64,000 nucleotides of DNA from Streptomyces pristinaespiralis (GCF_001278075.1 NZ_CP011340.1:5825501-5889500); one strand, 5' to 3'. Counted from the first letter of the stretch, positions 1-10,721 are shown. Notes: generated from the sequence alone by a model not told the origin. Numbers and translations are program-made.

Positions 1-53
1 TGCGTCAAAGGCCTGTCACGGAAAGTGAGACCGGTTAGCGGAATGGAGTGATA

Positions 54-93
54 GGTCATATTTGACCGTTACTGATCGGTCGTCCCGCATACT
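54..93 (+). promoter_or_regulatory. candidate leuA promoter/operator
   Basis: A -35-like TTGACC lies at 62-67 and a -10-like CATACT at 88-93. The 20-bp spacer is long for a housekeeping promoter. The -35 sits in an inverted repeat (GGTCA 54-58, TGACC 63-67), and GACCG 64-68 is mirrored by CGGTC 77-81, so a repressor could overlap the polymerase site. The position suits a transcript that includes the leader peptide at 143. Function is inferred from sequence and position only. Confidence 0.35.
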
Positions 94-142
94 GGAACGG
101 GTCCCACGCTCCCGCCGAGGCTCGGCTAGTCTGCTGTGCATC

Positions 143-181
143 ATGCGTTTCGGGCTGCTTCTCCTTAGCTGCCGCGGCGAG

Positions 182-190
<9 letters not shown>
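143..190 (+). CDS. leuA leader peptide (15 aa, four consecutive Leu codons)
   Basis: The ORF encodes MRFGLLLLSCRGEGL. The run of four leucine codons (CTG CTT CTC CTT, 155-166) includes codons that are rare in this GC-rich genome. It ends 87 bases before the leuA start. This is the classical arrangement for ribosome-mediated attenuation: stalling on scarce Leu-tRNA would alter downstream hairpins and increase leuA transcription. Leucine-rich leader ORFs upstream of leuA are known in Streptomyces. There is no strong ribosome binding site, so initiation may be weak or close to the transcript start. Confidence 0.8.
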
Positions 191-2041
<1,851 letters not shown>

Positions 2042-2063
2042 TACGCCGGTCGAACACTCCCGG

Positions 2064-2100
2064 TCGCCGGGCCTGCCCTGATCACGGGCGGGCCCGGCGA
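2064..2100 (+). terminator. leuA terminator
   Basis: A 15-bp stem (2064-2078 against 2086-2100, with one G-U wobble) has a 7-base loop and is followed by TTT. It starts 22 bases after the leuA stop codon. Confidence 0.75.
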
Positions 2101-2246
2101 TTTGCGTCGCTGTGCACGCAGTTGTGCCAGGGGGCGGAATCAGCCATGTCGATTCACCCTCCTTCCCGGGTGCTGACGCGACATCATCCATGTGGCTAAC
2201 ATCACGTCAACGCGGCAGCGCTGCCGCAGCTTCATGGAGGTGCGAC

Positions 2247-2942
2247 GTGCTGCCAGCCCGGAGATTGTTCGTCCGAAAACTGCGGGTATGCGGCATTCAC
2301 ACGTCCTGGAACACCGTCGGTGACGGCGAGTTCTTCTGTCCCGACTGCGGAGGCGACCGCAACTACCGCCGCCGCACCGGCCGCCGCCGCTTCGCCGTCC
2401 TCGGAGTGCCCCTGCTGCCGCGCGGCCTCGCCGGCCCTGTCGTCGAATGCGCGGCCTGCCACAGCCACTTCGGCATGGACGTCCTCGACCACCCCACCAC
2501 CGGGCGCTTCTCCGCGATGCTCAGGGACGCGGTCCACACCGTCGCCCTCGCCGTCCTCGCCTCCGGCGGCACCTCCTCCCGCACCGTCCGTGAGACCGCC
2601 GTACAGGCGGTGCGCGCGGCGGGGCTCGACGACTGCACGGAGGATCAGCTCACCTCCCTGATCGAGGCACTCGCCGCCGACACCGGCCGGTACGTCGCGG
2701 ACGCCGGACCGTACGGCGCGGCGCTCGCGATCGAGCTCCACGAGGCGCTCGAACCGCTCGCGCCCCACCTGGCCCCCGCCGGCCGGGAGTCGATCCTGCT
2801 CCAGGGCGCACGCATCGCCCTCGCGGACGGCCCGTACACCCCCGCGGAGCGCGAGGTCCTCACCACGGTCGGCGCGGCGCTCCAGTTCTGCGACGACGAC
2901 ACCGAGCGGCTCCTGGAAACGGCGGCGCACACGCCGTTCTGA
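2247..2942 (+). CDS. TerB-like (tellurite resistance family) zinc-ribbon protein
   Basis: A 231-residue cytoplasmic protein. The N-terminal part has two CxxC pairs (FCPDCGG and VECAACHSH), as in a zinc ribbon. The C-terminal part resembles the helical TerB fold, with a conserved-looking ALADGPYTPAEREVL segment. The GTG at 2247 is chosen because a GGAGG site sits at 2236-2240 with ideal spacing; the open frame extends further upstream, but that extension runs into the leuA terminator region. TerB-type domains are linked to stress and metal responses in bacteria, but the exact role is unknown. It lies between leuA and an MMPL gene with no obvious functional link. Confidence 0.7.
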   Translation: MLPARRLFVRKLRVCGIHTSWNTVGDGEFFCPDCGGDRNYRRRTGRRRFAVLGVPLLPRGLAGPVVECAACHSHFGMDVLDHPTTGRFSAMLRDAVHTVALAVLASGGTSSRTVRETAVQAVRAAGLDDCTEDQLTSLIEALAADTGRYVADAGPYGAALAIELHEALEPLAPHLAPAGRESILLQGARIALADGPYTPAEREVLTTVGAALQFCDDDTERLLETAAHTPF

Positions 2943-3040
2943 CCCCTGCCGGGAACGGGCGCCGAGCGGCGCGGCCCGCGGGGCCCCGCGCTCACGGCGG
3001 CAGGCTGAGAGCCAGAAGGAGGCCCGGTGCCCACGGGGCC

Positions 3041-3070
3041 TACTCCCCGTGCCGTACTCCCCGGGGAGTA
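3041..3070. promoter_or_regulatory. perfect palindrome with extra half-site upstream of the MMPL gene
   Basis: TACTCCCCGGGGAGTA at 3055-3070 is a perfect 16-bp palindrome. A third copy of the half-site TACTCCCC lies 14 bases upstream at 3041-3048. It sits about 130 bases before the MMPL start, so it looks like an operator for a dimeric regulator. The response regulator encoded just downstream at 6727 is one candidate ligand, but that is a guess. Confidence 0.5.
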
Positions 3071-3198
3071 ACGGGCCCGGCGGGCCACCCTGTGCAGTAG
3101 CGCCCATCTCGCCCGTGCGTGCGACGAAACCGCCCCTGACCGGCGGGAGTCTGGTGGTGATCCAGCCACCGGACGCCCGTGACGAAGGGGAGACATCC

Positions 3199-5325
3199 AT
3201 GGGGCCCGCCGCACCGACCGCGACCGCACCACCGCCCACGGCGCCGACCGCCCGCCGCAAGGCCCTGCCCTGGGCGGTCCTCGTCCTGTGGCTCGCCGTC
3301 GTCGCCCTCGCCGTACCCTTCGCCGGGAAGCTCGGCGACGCGCAGCGCGACAACATCGTCGACTACCTCCCCGCGAGCGCCGACTCGACCCAGGTCGCCA
3401 AGGTGGAACAGGCGCTGCCCGGCGGGGAGTCCACCGAGCTGGTCGTCGTCTACCACCGCGACGGAGGGCTCACCGCCGCGGACCGCGCCCACGCGGAGCA
3501 GCAGGTGGAGGGCATCACCGGCGCCCATGAGTTCGACGGCGGCGCGCCGCAGGGCATCCCGTCGAAGGACGGCACGACCCTGATGTACCCGATGTCGACC
3601 ACCGCACCCGGCACCGACAACGACGCCCGCATCGCGCTCGTCGACGATGTGCGGGAGCGGCTCGGCGCCGACCCGGTCGACGGGCTCGGCGCCGAACTGG
3701 GCGGTCCCGGCGCCCTGGCGACCGACATGGAGAAGGTCTTCGAGACCATCGACGGCACGCTCATGGTCGCCACCGTGCTCGTCGTCGCCGTGCTGCTCAT
3801 CCTCACGTACCGCAGCCCGTTCCTGTGGCTCGTGCCGCTCACCGTCGTCGGCTTCGCGGCCGTCCTCTCCCGGGCCGTCGTCTACGGACTGATCCAGGGC
3901 TTCGACCTCACCGTCACCAGCCAGAGCGCGGCCATCATGACCGTCCTCGTCTTCGGCGCGGGCACCGACTACGCGCTGCTGCTCGTCGCCCGCTACCGGG
4001 AGGAACTGCGCCGCGTCGAGCAGCCGTACGACGCGATGCGCGCCGCCCTGCGCGGCTGCGGCCCCGCCGTCCTCGCCTCCTCAGGCACCGTCGCCGCCGG
4101 GCTGCTGTGCCTGCTCGCCGCCGACCTCAACAGCGCCAGCGGACTCGGCCCGGTCGGCGCGGTAGGTGTCGTGTGCGCCCTCGCCGCGATGCTCACCCTG
4201 CTGCCCGCCGTCCTGGTGCTCCTCGGCCGCCGGGTGTTCTGGCCGCTGGTGCCCGCCTACGGTTCGGAGCCGAAGCGGCGCCGTTCGCTGTTCGCCGCGA
4301 TGGGCAGCTCCGCCGGCCGCCGGCCGGGGGCCGTCCTCGTGTCCGGGGCGCTGCTGCTCGGCGCGCTCGCGCTCGGCGTGTTCAACCTGCCGGGCAACCT
4401 CGCCCAGGAGGACACCTTCACCGAACAGCCCGAGTCCGTCTCCGCGATGAAGGTCCTCGCGGAGGCGTACCCGGACCGGGGCAGCCAGCCCATCAGCATC
4501 GTCGCCCCCACCGACAGGGCCGATCAGGCGCTGGCACGGGCCCGGAACACCGAGGGCGTCGCCGCGGCGGAGGCGGGCCGCTCCGGAGGCGGCTGGACGG
4601 AGATCACCGTCTTCGCGAAGGACGCGCCGGAGAGCGCGGGCGAGACCGCCACCATCGAGGCCCTGCGGGCGGGGCTCGACGGCAGCCACATCGGCGGGCC
4701 CAGCGCCCAGCAGTTGGACCTGTCCGACACCAACGCCCGCGACCGGAAGGTCGTCATCCCGCTCGTCCTCGGCGCGGTCCTGCTGATCCTCGTGATCCTG
4801 CTCCGCAGCCTCGTCGCACCCCTGATCCTCACGGCGGCCGTCGTCGCCGTGTGGGGGGCCGTCATGGGGCTCGGCGGACTGCTCTTCGAACCGGTCTTCG
4901 GGTTCGACGGCCTCGACCCGAGCATGCCGCTGCTGTCGTTCGTCTTCCTCGTCGCCCTCGGGGTCGACTACGGCATCTTCCTGATGCACCGGATGCGTGA
5001 GGAGTCCCTGTCGGGCGCCGAGCCCGCGGCGGCGGCGCTCACCGCGCTGCGCACGACCGGCGGGGTCATCGCCTCCGCGGGCATCGTGCTCGCGGCGACG
5101 TTCACCGTCCTGATGAACCTCCCGCTGGTGCCGCTGTTCGAGATGGGCTTCCTGGTGGCGGTCGGCGTACTGCTGGACACGTTCCTCGTCCGCACGTACC
5201 TGGTGACGTCGGCCGCGCTGTTGCTGGGGCGGCGGGTGTGGTGGCCGGGACCGCTGAGCCGGCCGAAGCCGGCGGTCGCGGTGACACATGAGACGCGACG
5301 GGAACCGGCGGCCCCGCGCACGTGA
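3199..5325 (+). CDS. MMPL/RND-family exporter
   Basis: A 708-residue inner-membrane protein of the MMPL (mycobacterial membrane protein large) family, which exports lipids, antibiotics or other small molecules using the proton gradient. One membrane helix near residues 22-43 is followed by a large extracytoplasmic domain and then a helix bundle. This layout repeats in the second half. The family signatures FGAGTDYALLLVARYREE and VALGVDYGIFLMHRMREE occur at equivalent positions in the two halves. The ATG at 3199 is preferred because AAGGGGAGA precedes it; the frame stays open about 150 bases upstream. A DesK-like two-component system follows and may control it. The substrate is unknown. Confidence 0.88.
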   Translation: MGPAAPTATAPPPTAPTARRKALPWAVLVLWLAVVALAVPFAGKLGDAQRDNIVDYLPASADSTQVAKVEQALPGGESTELVVVYHRDGGLTAADRAHAEQQVEGITGAHEFDGGAPQGIPSKDGTTLMYPMSTTAPGTDNDARIALVDDVRERLGADPVDGLGAELGGPGALATDMEKVFETIDGTLMVATVLVVAVLLILTYRSPFLWLVPLTVVGFAAVLSRAVVYGLIQGFDLTVTSQSAAIMTVLVFGAGTDYALLLVARYREELRRVEQPYDAMRAALRGCGPAVLASSGTVAAGLLCLLAADLNSASGLGPVGAVGVVCALAAMLTLLPAVLVLLGRRVFWPLVPAYGSEPKRRRSLFAAMGSSAGRRPGAVLVSGALLLGALALGVFNLPGNLAQEDTFTEQPESVSAMKVLAEAYPDRGSQPISIVAPTDRADQALARARNTEGVAAAEAGRSGGGWTEITVFAKDAPESAGETATIEALRAGLDGSHIGGPSAQQLDLSDTNARDRKVVIPLVLGAVLLILVILLRSLVAPLILTAAVVAVWGAVMGLGGLLFEPVFGFDGLDPSMPLLSFVFLVALGVDYGIFLMHRMREESLSGAEPAAAALTALRTTGGVIASAGIVLAATFTVLMNLPLVPLFEMGFLVAVGVLLDTFLVRTYLVTSAALLLGRRVWWPGPLSRPKPAVAVTHETRREPAAPRT

Positions 5326-5363
5326 CCCTGCGGGACCGGATCCCCTCCCCTTCCCCTGCGGCC

Positions 5364-5465
5364 CGGCGGCCGTGGGGGACCCCCACTTCCCGAACCGGGC
5401 CCACGCCCGCACCCGTTCACGGGAGCTCCCCCCCTCCGCGCCTGGCGGCGTGGGGGGCGGGCCTG
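5364..5465. repeat. GC-rich dispersed repeat element, possibly terminating
   Basis: The palindrome GTGGGGGACCCCCAC (5372-5386) is followed by a module whose reverse complement reads CCCCCACGCCGCCAGGCG. Very similar words recur at 60551, 60726, 60917 and 61085, and a related element lies at 34021. The region separates the MMPL gene from the kinase gene and could terminate MMPL transcription. It belongs to a family of intergenic repeats rather than to a coding sequence. Confidence 0.5.
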
Positions 5466-5524
5466 CCCCGGGTCACGGGACGGGCGGGGTGGGGAAACCC
5501 CGACGACTGGCCCAGGATGGACCC

Positions 5525-6730
5525 GTGCCGCACCCACCCCGCCCCCGCCTCGGCGAACGCGTGCTGAACGCCGTCAGCCGCGACCCGCTCACCGTCCCCC
5601 ACCGCACCCGCAACGACGCCGTCGCCGCCGCGGCCGTCGGTGTGCTGTCCCTCGCGCTCGCGCTCCTCGTCGACGGCGGCCGCAGGCCGGACGCCCTGGG
5701 CTGGGCGCTCCTCGCGGGGAGCGTCGTGCCGCTCGTGTGGCGGCGGTCGCACCCGCTCCCCGTACTGGCCGCCGTACTGCTGTGCGTCGGGCCGTACCAC
5801 GCGCTGGACAACACCCACGCCGCGCCGGTGCCCGCGTCACTGGTCGCCCTCTACACGGTGGCCGTCACCGGGCGCCCGCTGTACACCTTCTTCGTCGGCT
5901 GTCTCGTCATCGGCATCAGCCTGACCGTGATGTTCAACGTCGGGAAGCACGAGGGCCTGGAGACCCTGCGCACCTCGGGCTGGATCCTCGCCGTGCTCGT
6001 CCTGGGTGTCGACGTACGCACCTACCGCCGTTACATCGCCTCCGTCGTGGGCCGCGCCGAACGGGCGGAACGCACCCGCGAGGAGGAGGCCGCACGCCGG
6101 GTCGCGGAGGAGCGGCTGCGGATCGCCCGTGATCTGCACGATCTGCTCGCGCACTCCATCACCCTCATCGGCGTGCAGACGTCCGTCGCCTCCCACGTCC
6201 TCAGCGTCGATCCGGACCGGCTGGACCGGGCGGCGATCGCCGGAGCGCTCGACGACATCGCCGAGACGTGCCGTACCGCGCGGGGTGAACTGCGCACCAC
6301 GCTGGAGGTCCTGCGCACCGACGGCCCCGACTGCGACGGCCCGCTGCCGGACCTCGCGGCGCTCCCGGACCTGGTGCGGACGGCGGGCGCCGAACTGACC
6401 CTGGATCGGGGCGGGTCGGCGATGCCGCCCGCCGTGGAGGCGGCCGCGTACCGGATCGTGCAGGAGTCGCTGACGAACGCGGTGCGGCACGGCGGGGCGG
6501 GGGTACGTATCGCGGTGACGGTGGTCCGGGACGAGGACGCCCTGCGGGTCCGCGTCACCGACGACGGGACCGCGGAGCCTCCGGTGACCGGCTCCGGCTT
6601 CGGCATCCTCGGGATGCGGGAACGGGCCCGCAGCGTGGGCGGCACGCTGTCGGCCGGTCCGCGCGACGGGGCGGCCGGTTTCGAGGTCGCCGCGATCCTG
6701 CCCCTTCAGCCCACGGAGGCCACCGCATGA
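5525..6730 (+). CDS. two-component sensor histidine kinase (DesK/NarX-like, HisKA_3)
   Basis: About 401 residues when started at the GTG at 5525. An N-terminal block of hydrophobic segments (about residues 30-160) anchors it in the membrane. A short linker follows, then the dimerisation/phosphoacceptor motif RIARDLHDLLAHS (His near residue 205). The C-terminal HATPase domain carries LTNAVRHGG and the glycine-box GFGILGMRERA. This is the class of kinases that pairs with NarL/FixJ regulators. Its stop overlaps the regulator start (ATGA at 6727-6730), indicating translational coupling. The stimulus is unknown; the MMPL exporter just upstream is a plausible regulatory target. Confidence 0.9.
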   Translation: MPHPPRPRLGERVLNAVSRDPLTVPHRTRNDAVAAAAVGVLSLALALLVDGGRRPDALGWALLAGSVVPLVWRRSHPLPVLAAVLLCVGPYHALDNTHAAPVPASLVALYTVAVTGRPLYTFFVGCLVIGISLTVMFNVGKHEGLETLRTSGWILAVLVLGVDVRTYRRYIASVVGRAERAERTREEEAARRVAEERLRIARDLHDLLAHSITLIGVQTSVASHVLSVDPDRLDRAAIAGALDDIAETCRTARGELRTTLEVLRTDGPDCDGPLPDLAALPDLVRTAGAELTLDRGGSAMPPAVEAAAYRIVQESLTNAVRHGGAGVRIAVTVVRDEDALRVRVTDDGTAEPPVTGSGFGILGMRERARSVGGTLSAGPRDGAAGFEVAAILPLQPTEATA

Positions 6731-7410
6731 GCCCGACGAACCCGATCCGCGTCCTGCTCGCCGACGACCAGACGCTGGTCCGGGCGGCCTTCGCGATGCT
6801 CGTCGAGTCGGCCCGCGACATGGAGGTCGTCGCCCAGGCGGGCACCGGCGCGGAAGCGGTCGAACTGGCCCGCAGCGAGCGGGCCGACCTGGTGGTCATG
6901 GACATCCGCATGCCCGAACTCGACGGCATCGAGGCCACCCGGCTGATCGCGGCGGACGACGACCTGGCGGGCGTCAAGGTGCTCGTCCTGACCACGTACG
7001 ACACCGACGAGCACATCATGGAGGCGCTGCGCGCGGGCGCGTCGGGCTTCCTGGTGAAGGACACCAGGCCGGCCGATCTGCTGGCGGCCATCCGCACGGT
7101 CGCGGCCGGCGAGTCGCTGCTCTCCCCGGGGCCGACGTCCCGTCTGATCGCCCGCGTCCTGAGCGCCCCGCAGGTCCCCGCGGCGAACGGCGCGGGCGGC
7201 CCGGACGTGCTCACGGACCGCGAGCGCCAGGTCCTGACCCTGGTGGCCAGGGGCCTGAACAACACGGAGATCGCCGAGTCGCTGGGCCTGAGCCCTCTGA
7301 CGGCGAAGACCCATGTCAGCCGCATCATGAGCAAACTGTGCGCCCGGGACCGGGCCCAACTGGTGATCGTGGCCTACGAGTCGGGACTGGTGACCCCGGG
7401 CGGGGGGTGA
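6727..7410 (+). CDS. NarL/FixJ-family response regulator
   Basis: A 227-residue cytoplasmic DNA-binding regulator. The receiver domain (residues about 5-120) has the phosphoacceptor Asp near residue 59 in VVMDIRMPELDG, acidic residues in LLADDQ and a Lys in LVKDT. The C-terminal LuxR-type helix-turn-helix reads LTDRERQVLTLVARG...TAKTHVSRIMSKL. It overlaps the kinase gene by four bases, so the two form a cognate pair. The operon target is unproven. Confidence 0.93.
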   Translation: MSPTNPIRVLLADDQTLVRAAFAMLVESARDMEVVAQAGTGAEAVELARSERADLVVMDIRMPELDGIEATRLIAADDDLAGVKVLVLTTYDTDEHIMEALRAGASGFLVKDTRPADLLAAIRTVAAGESLLSPGPTSRLIARVLSAPQVPAANGAGGPDVLTDRERQVLTLVARGLNNTEIAESLGLSPLTAKTHVSRIMSKLCARDRAQLVIVAYESGLVTPGGG

Positions 7411-7571
7411 GCGGGCGCCGCCGGCCCGGACCCCCCGTCCGGTGACCGGCGACGACAACGGGGCGCGTGGCCGGAATCGGTGCCTTGTCGGCCCAGGGCC
7501 GTCCCCCAACAATGCGCATGACAAGTCGGAGTTCGCTCCGGCACCATCCGTCGCATTGAGGGGACCCCCAC

Positions 7572-8399
7572 ATGAACAAGCCTCTCGCCGGCGCGCTGCT
7601 CGCGTTGACGCTCCTCGGAGCGGGCGCAGCACCCGCCGTCGCCGCCGAAGCGGACGTCTCCGCCAAGGCGGTGGACTTCGCCGGTACGGTCGCGCTCAGC
7701 AACTGCTCCGGTTCCGTGGTCCGTACGGCCGCCGCGCAGCCGAACGACCCCGCGCTCGTCATGTCCAACGGCCACTGCCTGGAGACCGGCTTCCCCGCCC
7801 CCGGCGAGGTGGTGGTCGACCGCGCCTCCTCCCGCAGCTTCGGCCTGCTCAACTCCTCGGGGACGCGCGTCGCCACCCTGCGGGCCGCGAAGATCGCCTA
7901 CGGGACGATGACCGACACCGACGTCTCCCTGTACCAACTCACCAGCACCTACGGGCAGATCGAGTCCCGCTACGGCATCAAGGCGCTCGAGCTCAGCGCC
8001 GTCCGCCCCGCGCAGGGCACGGACATCAAGGTCGTCTCCGGTTACTGGAAGCGGATCTACAGCTGCGACATCGACGGGTTCGCCTACCGCCTCAAGGAAG
8101 GCTCGTGGACCTGGAAGGACTCGGTCCGCTACACCTCGGGCTGCGACACCATCGGCGGCACCTCCGGCTCGCCCGTCGTCGACACCGCCACCGGCAAGGT
8201 CGTCGCCGTCAACAACACCGGCAACGAGAGCGGCGGCCGCTGCACGGACAACAATCCCTGCGAGGTCGACGAGAACGGCGTCGTCACCGTCCGGGAGGGC
8301 ATCAACTACGGGCAGCAGACCTACACCCTGGCCGCCTGCATAGGCCCCGGCAGCCGCGTCGACCTGAACCGCCCCGGCTGCACGGTGCCGAAGCCGTAG
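7572..8399 (+). CDS. secreted trypsin-like (S1 family) serine protease
   Basis: A 275-residue exported protein. A signal peptide (residues 1 to about 25, ending in AVAAEA) precedes a chymotrypsin-fold domain. Catalytic residues are readable: His in MSNGHCLE (near residue 67), Asp in TDTDVSLYQL (near 117) and Ser in GTSGSPVVD (near 199). Several cysteine pairs (for example YSCDI and SGCDT) suggest disulfides. The ATG at 7572 follows GAGGGG. The gene stands alone and ends before a strong terminator shared with the convergent reductase gene. Its natural substrate is unknown. Confidence 0.88.
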   Translation: MNKPLAGALLALTLLGAGAAPAVAAEADVSAKAVDFAGTVALSNCSGSVVRTAAAQPNDPALVMSNGHCLETGFPAPGEVVVDRASSRSFGLLNSSGTRVATLRAAKIAYGTMTDTDVSLYQLTSTYGQIESRYGIKALELSAVRPAQGTDIKVVSGYWKRIYSCDIDGFAYRLKEGSWTWKDSVRYTSGCDTIGGTSGSPVVDTATGKVVAVNNTGNESGGRCTDNNPCEVDENGVVTVREGINYGQQTYTLAACIGPGSRVDLNRPGCTVPKP

Positions 8400-8468
8400 G
8401 ACCGCAGAGCACGGGGCTCGGCGCAGGATCGGCTCGAGCTCGGCAACGGTTCGCCTTGTTGTCGTCCG

Positions 8469-8519
8469 GCGCACCCGGAAACGGCCGGCGCACCCGGAAA
8501 CGGCCGGCGCACCCGGAAC
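8469..8519. repeat. 19-bp tandem repeat, about 2.7 copies
   Basis: The unit GCGCACCCGGAAACGGCCG occurs twice and is followed by a partial third copy in the short space between the protease stop and the shared terminator. It has no coding support. Confidence 0.7.
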
Positions 8520-8525
8520 GCGCAG

Positions 8526-8553
8526 GGGCCCGGTGGCTGATGCCACCGGGCCC
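8526..8553. terminator. bidirectional terminator
   Basis: GGGCCCGGTGGC (8526-8537) and GCCACCGGGCCC (8542-8553) form a perfect 12-bp stem with a TGAT loop. It lies between the convergent protease and reductase genes. Confidence 0.85.
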
Positions 8554-8571
8554 GTCCCGCGTCGTGGGGTG

Positions 8572-9939
8572 TTACGCGCCGCTCGCCTTCAGCATGTCCT
8601 CACGTTCGACGATCTTGACGCGCTCGCGTCCCTGCGGCTCGCCCAGCGCCTTCTCCGCGGCGTCGAGCTTGTACCAGCCCTCCCAGGTCGTCCAGCGGAC
8701 GTCGCGGGAGGCGAGGAAGGCATCGACGGCCTCCGGCTCCGGCGACGCCGGGCTCTGGAGGCGGCCGTTCGCGTGGTCGTCCAGCAGGTTCGCGACGGTC
8801 TCGTTCGCGTCGCCCTTGGTGTGGCCGATGAGGCCGACCGGGCCGCGGCGGATCCAGCCGGTGACGTACGTCGAGTCCAGGTGCTCGCCGGACTCCTCGA
8901 TCACCCGGCCGCCCTCGTCCGGGACCGTGCCCGACGCGAGGTCCCAGGGGAGCTTCGGCAGCTCGTCGGAGAGGTAGCCCACGGCCCGGTAGACAGCCGT
9001 GACGTCCCAGTCCTTGAACTCGCCCGTGCCCTTGACGTTCCCCGTGCCGTCGAGCGCCGTGCGCTCGGTGCGCAGGCCCACGACCTTGCCGTCCTCGCCG
9101 AGGATCTCGGCGGGCGACTCGAAGAAGTGCAGGAACAGCTTGTGCGGACGGTCGCCGGCGTCGCGGATGGCCCAGTTCTCCAGGGTCTTCGCGACCATGT
9201 CGGCCTGCTTGTTGCCGCGGCGGGTCTCGATCGAGCCCTCGTCGTAGTCGATGTCCTCGGGGTCGACGATGACCTCGATGTTGGGGGAGTGGTCCAGCTC
9301 GCGGAGCTCCATCGGGCTGAACTTGGCCTGCGCCGGGCCGCGCCGTCCGAAGACGTGGACCTCGAGCGCCTTATTGGCCTTGAGGCCCTCGTAGACGTTC
9401 GGCGGGATCTCGGTCGGCAGCAGCTCGTCCGCCGTCTTCGCCAGGATGCGCGCCACGTCGAGCGCGACGTTGCCGACGCCGAGCACGGCCACCTTCTCGG
9501 CCTCCAGCGACCAGGTGCGCGGCCAGTCGGGGTGCCCGTCGTACCAGGACACGAAGTCGGCCGCGCCGTAGGAGCCGTCCAGCTCGATCCCGGGTATGTC
9601 GAGCGCCCGGTCGGCCGTCGCGCCGGTGGAGAAGATCACCGCGTCGTAGAAGGTGCGGAGGTCGTCGAGGCTGAGGTCGTTGCCGTAGTCGACGTTGCCG
9701 AAGAGGCGGATCTGCGGCTTGTCGAGCACCTGGTGCAGGGCCGTGATGATGCCCTTGATCCGCGGGTGGTCCGGGGCCACGCCGTAACGGATCAGACCGA
9801 ACGGCGCGGGCATACGCTCGAAGAGATCGATGGACACGCCGGGGTCGGCGGCAGCCACCTCGGACTTCAGCAGCGCATCGGCGGCGTAGATTCCGGCAGG
9901 GCCGGCTCCGACGATGGCTACCCGCAGGGGGCGGGGCAT
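8572..9939 (-). CDS. ferredoxin/adrenodoxin-type NADP+ reductase
   Basis: A 455-residue cytoplasmic flavoprotein resembling mycobacterial FprA and mitochondrial adrenodoxin reductase, which passes electrons between NADPH and ferredoxins, for example for P450s. The FAD dinucleotide motif VAIVGAGPAGIYAA is at the N-terminus, and a second nucleotide-binding motif VLGVGNVALD lies near residue 155. GWIRRGPVGLIGHTKGD near the C-terminus is typical of the family. The start at 9939 (MPRPLRVAIV) is chosen over an in-frame upstream ATG because AAGGGAA precedes it and FAD-binding begins at once. A possible iron box lies upstream, so iron limitation may induce it. Confidence 0.88.
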   Translation of the reverse strand: MPRPLRVAIVGAGPAGIYAADALLKSEVAAADPGVSIDLFERMPAPFGLIRYGVAPDHPRIKGIITALHQVLDKPQIRLFGNVDYGNDLSLDDLRTFYDAVIFSTGATADRALDIPGIELDGSYGAADFVSWYDGHPDWPRTWSLEAEKVAVLGVGNVALDVARILAKTADELLPTEIPPNVYEGLKANKALEVHVFGRRGPAQAKFSPMELRELDHSPNIEVIVDPEDIDYDEGSIETRRGNKQADMVAKTLENWAIRDAGDRPHKLFLHFFESPAEILGEDGKVVGLRTERTALDGTGNVKGTGEFKDWDVTAVYRAVGYLSDELPKLPWDLASGTVPDEGGRVIEESGEHLDSTYVTGWIRRGPVGLIGHTKGDANETVANLLDDHANGRLQSPASPEPEAVDAFLASRDVRWTTWEGWYKLDAAEKALGEPQGRERVKIVEREDMLKASGA

Positions 9940-9983
9940 GACAGGTTCCCTTCGAGCGGCGACAACTGGCTCGTCGGTAACCC

Positions 9984-10002
9984 TAAACAAAGGCAAGCCT
10001 AA
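9984..10002 (-). promoter_or_regulatory. candidate iron box (DmdR/IdeR-like) upstream of the NADP+ reductase
   Basis: On the minus strand the site reads TTAGGCTTGCCTTTGTTTA. The left half matches the actinobacterial iron-box core TTAGGNTNGNCT well; the right half is poor. It lies 45 bases upstream of the reductase start codon, where a repressor would block the promoter. Confidence 0.4.
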
Positions 10003-10022
10003 GTCAGTACTCGGCCCGGGCC

Positions 10023-10541
10023 TATGACCTCATAAGGCAGACTTATGCCCACTCAAAGGTGTCCTTGATGGCGGTGCGGCGGCACCGGTGGCCTGCCGTC
10101 CGCTCCCGGGCGTCGCCGAGTGTTCCGTCGCCGGAACGACGACGGCATCCCGTCGGCCCGTAGTGGCGCGTTGTTCCCTGCCGCCGCATCCAACTGCGGT
10201 CGCACTGCAGCCTGTTCGAATGGCTCGGCACATCGGCCGAATACGAACACCCGCCCGCCGGAAGTGCCCCCGAGTGCCTTTCGCGGCTTTCCGGCGTGGC
10301 CCCGCTCCCGGGCCCGGGAATTCCCGTGTGTGCCGGCAGTGGAGCTTTGGCCATGGATCAACACCCTTGCCCAGCTGCCCAGTTGTAGCGGACATACTCT
10401 TGATCAGAGTACTCGCGGAGCGTCACCTTCGTAATGCGATTCGTGAAGCCCACCATGTAAGGGAAATCATGTCGGGCAGCGACTCGAGACGAAAAGGGCC
10501 GGCGCCACCGAGTGGCGTGCGGGGCAGAGGCGGAGGATGCC
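10023..10541. other. intergenic region, no convincing gene
   Basis: About 520 bases between the divergent reductase and the small-ORF pair. Open frames exist on both strands, but none combines a ribosome binding site, Streptomyces codon bias and a recognisable sequence. An AT-richer stretch near 10380-10470 contains TTGTAG, CATACT and the palindromic AGTACT, and may hold the promoter of the small ORFs. Confidence 0.5.
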
Positions 10542-10721
10542 GTGAACACATTGCGCGTGGCTCTGAAACGGTCCGGGACCACACTCCCCTCATCACGAGC
10601 CTCATCGCGCACCGCGCCGTTCCCGTACGCCAGGGACGTACTCCGGCCGCCCGTGGACCGCTGCGGCAGGGTCCGCCTGATCGCCGCCGTGCTGCCCAGG
10701 GACGGGGGGCATACGCCATGA
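10542..10721 (+). CDS. small protein of unknown function (59 aa)
   Basis: The GTG at 10542 is preceded by GGCGGAGGATGCC, a good ribosome binding site. The product is basic and begins MNTLRVALKRSG. Its stop codon overlaps the start of the next ORF (ATGA at 10718-10721), so the two are translationally coupled. I recognise no domain. Coupling and the ribosome binding site are the main support; codon bias is only moderate. Confidence 0.5.
   Translation: MNTLRVALKRSGTTLPSSRASSRTAPFPYARDVLRPPVDRCGRVRLIAAVLPRDGGHTP

Noticed and set aside
10043..10364. Open frames on the minus strand between the reductase and the small ORFs
   Set aside because: Third-position composition is not Streptomyces-like, no domain is recognised, and the frames overlap one another.
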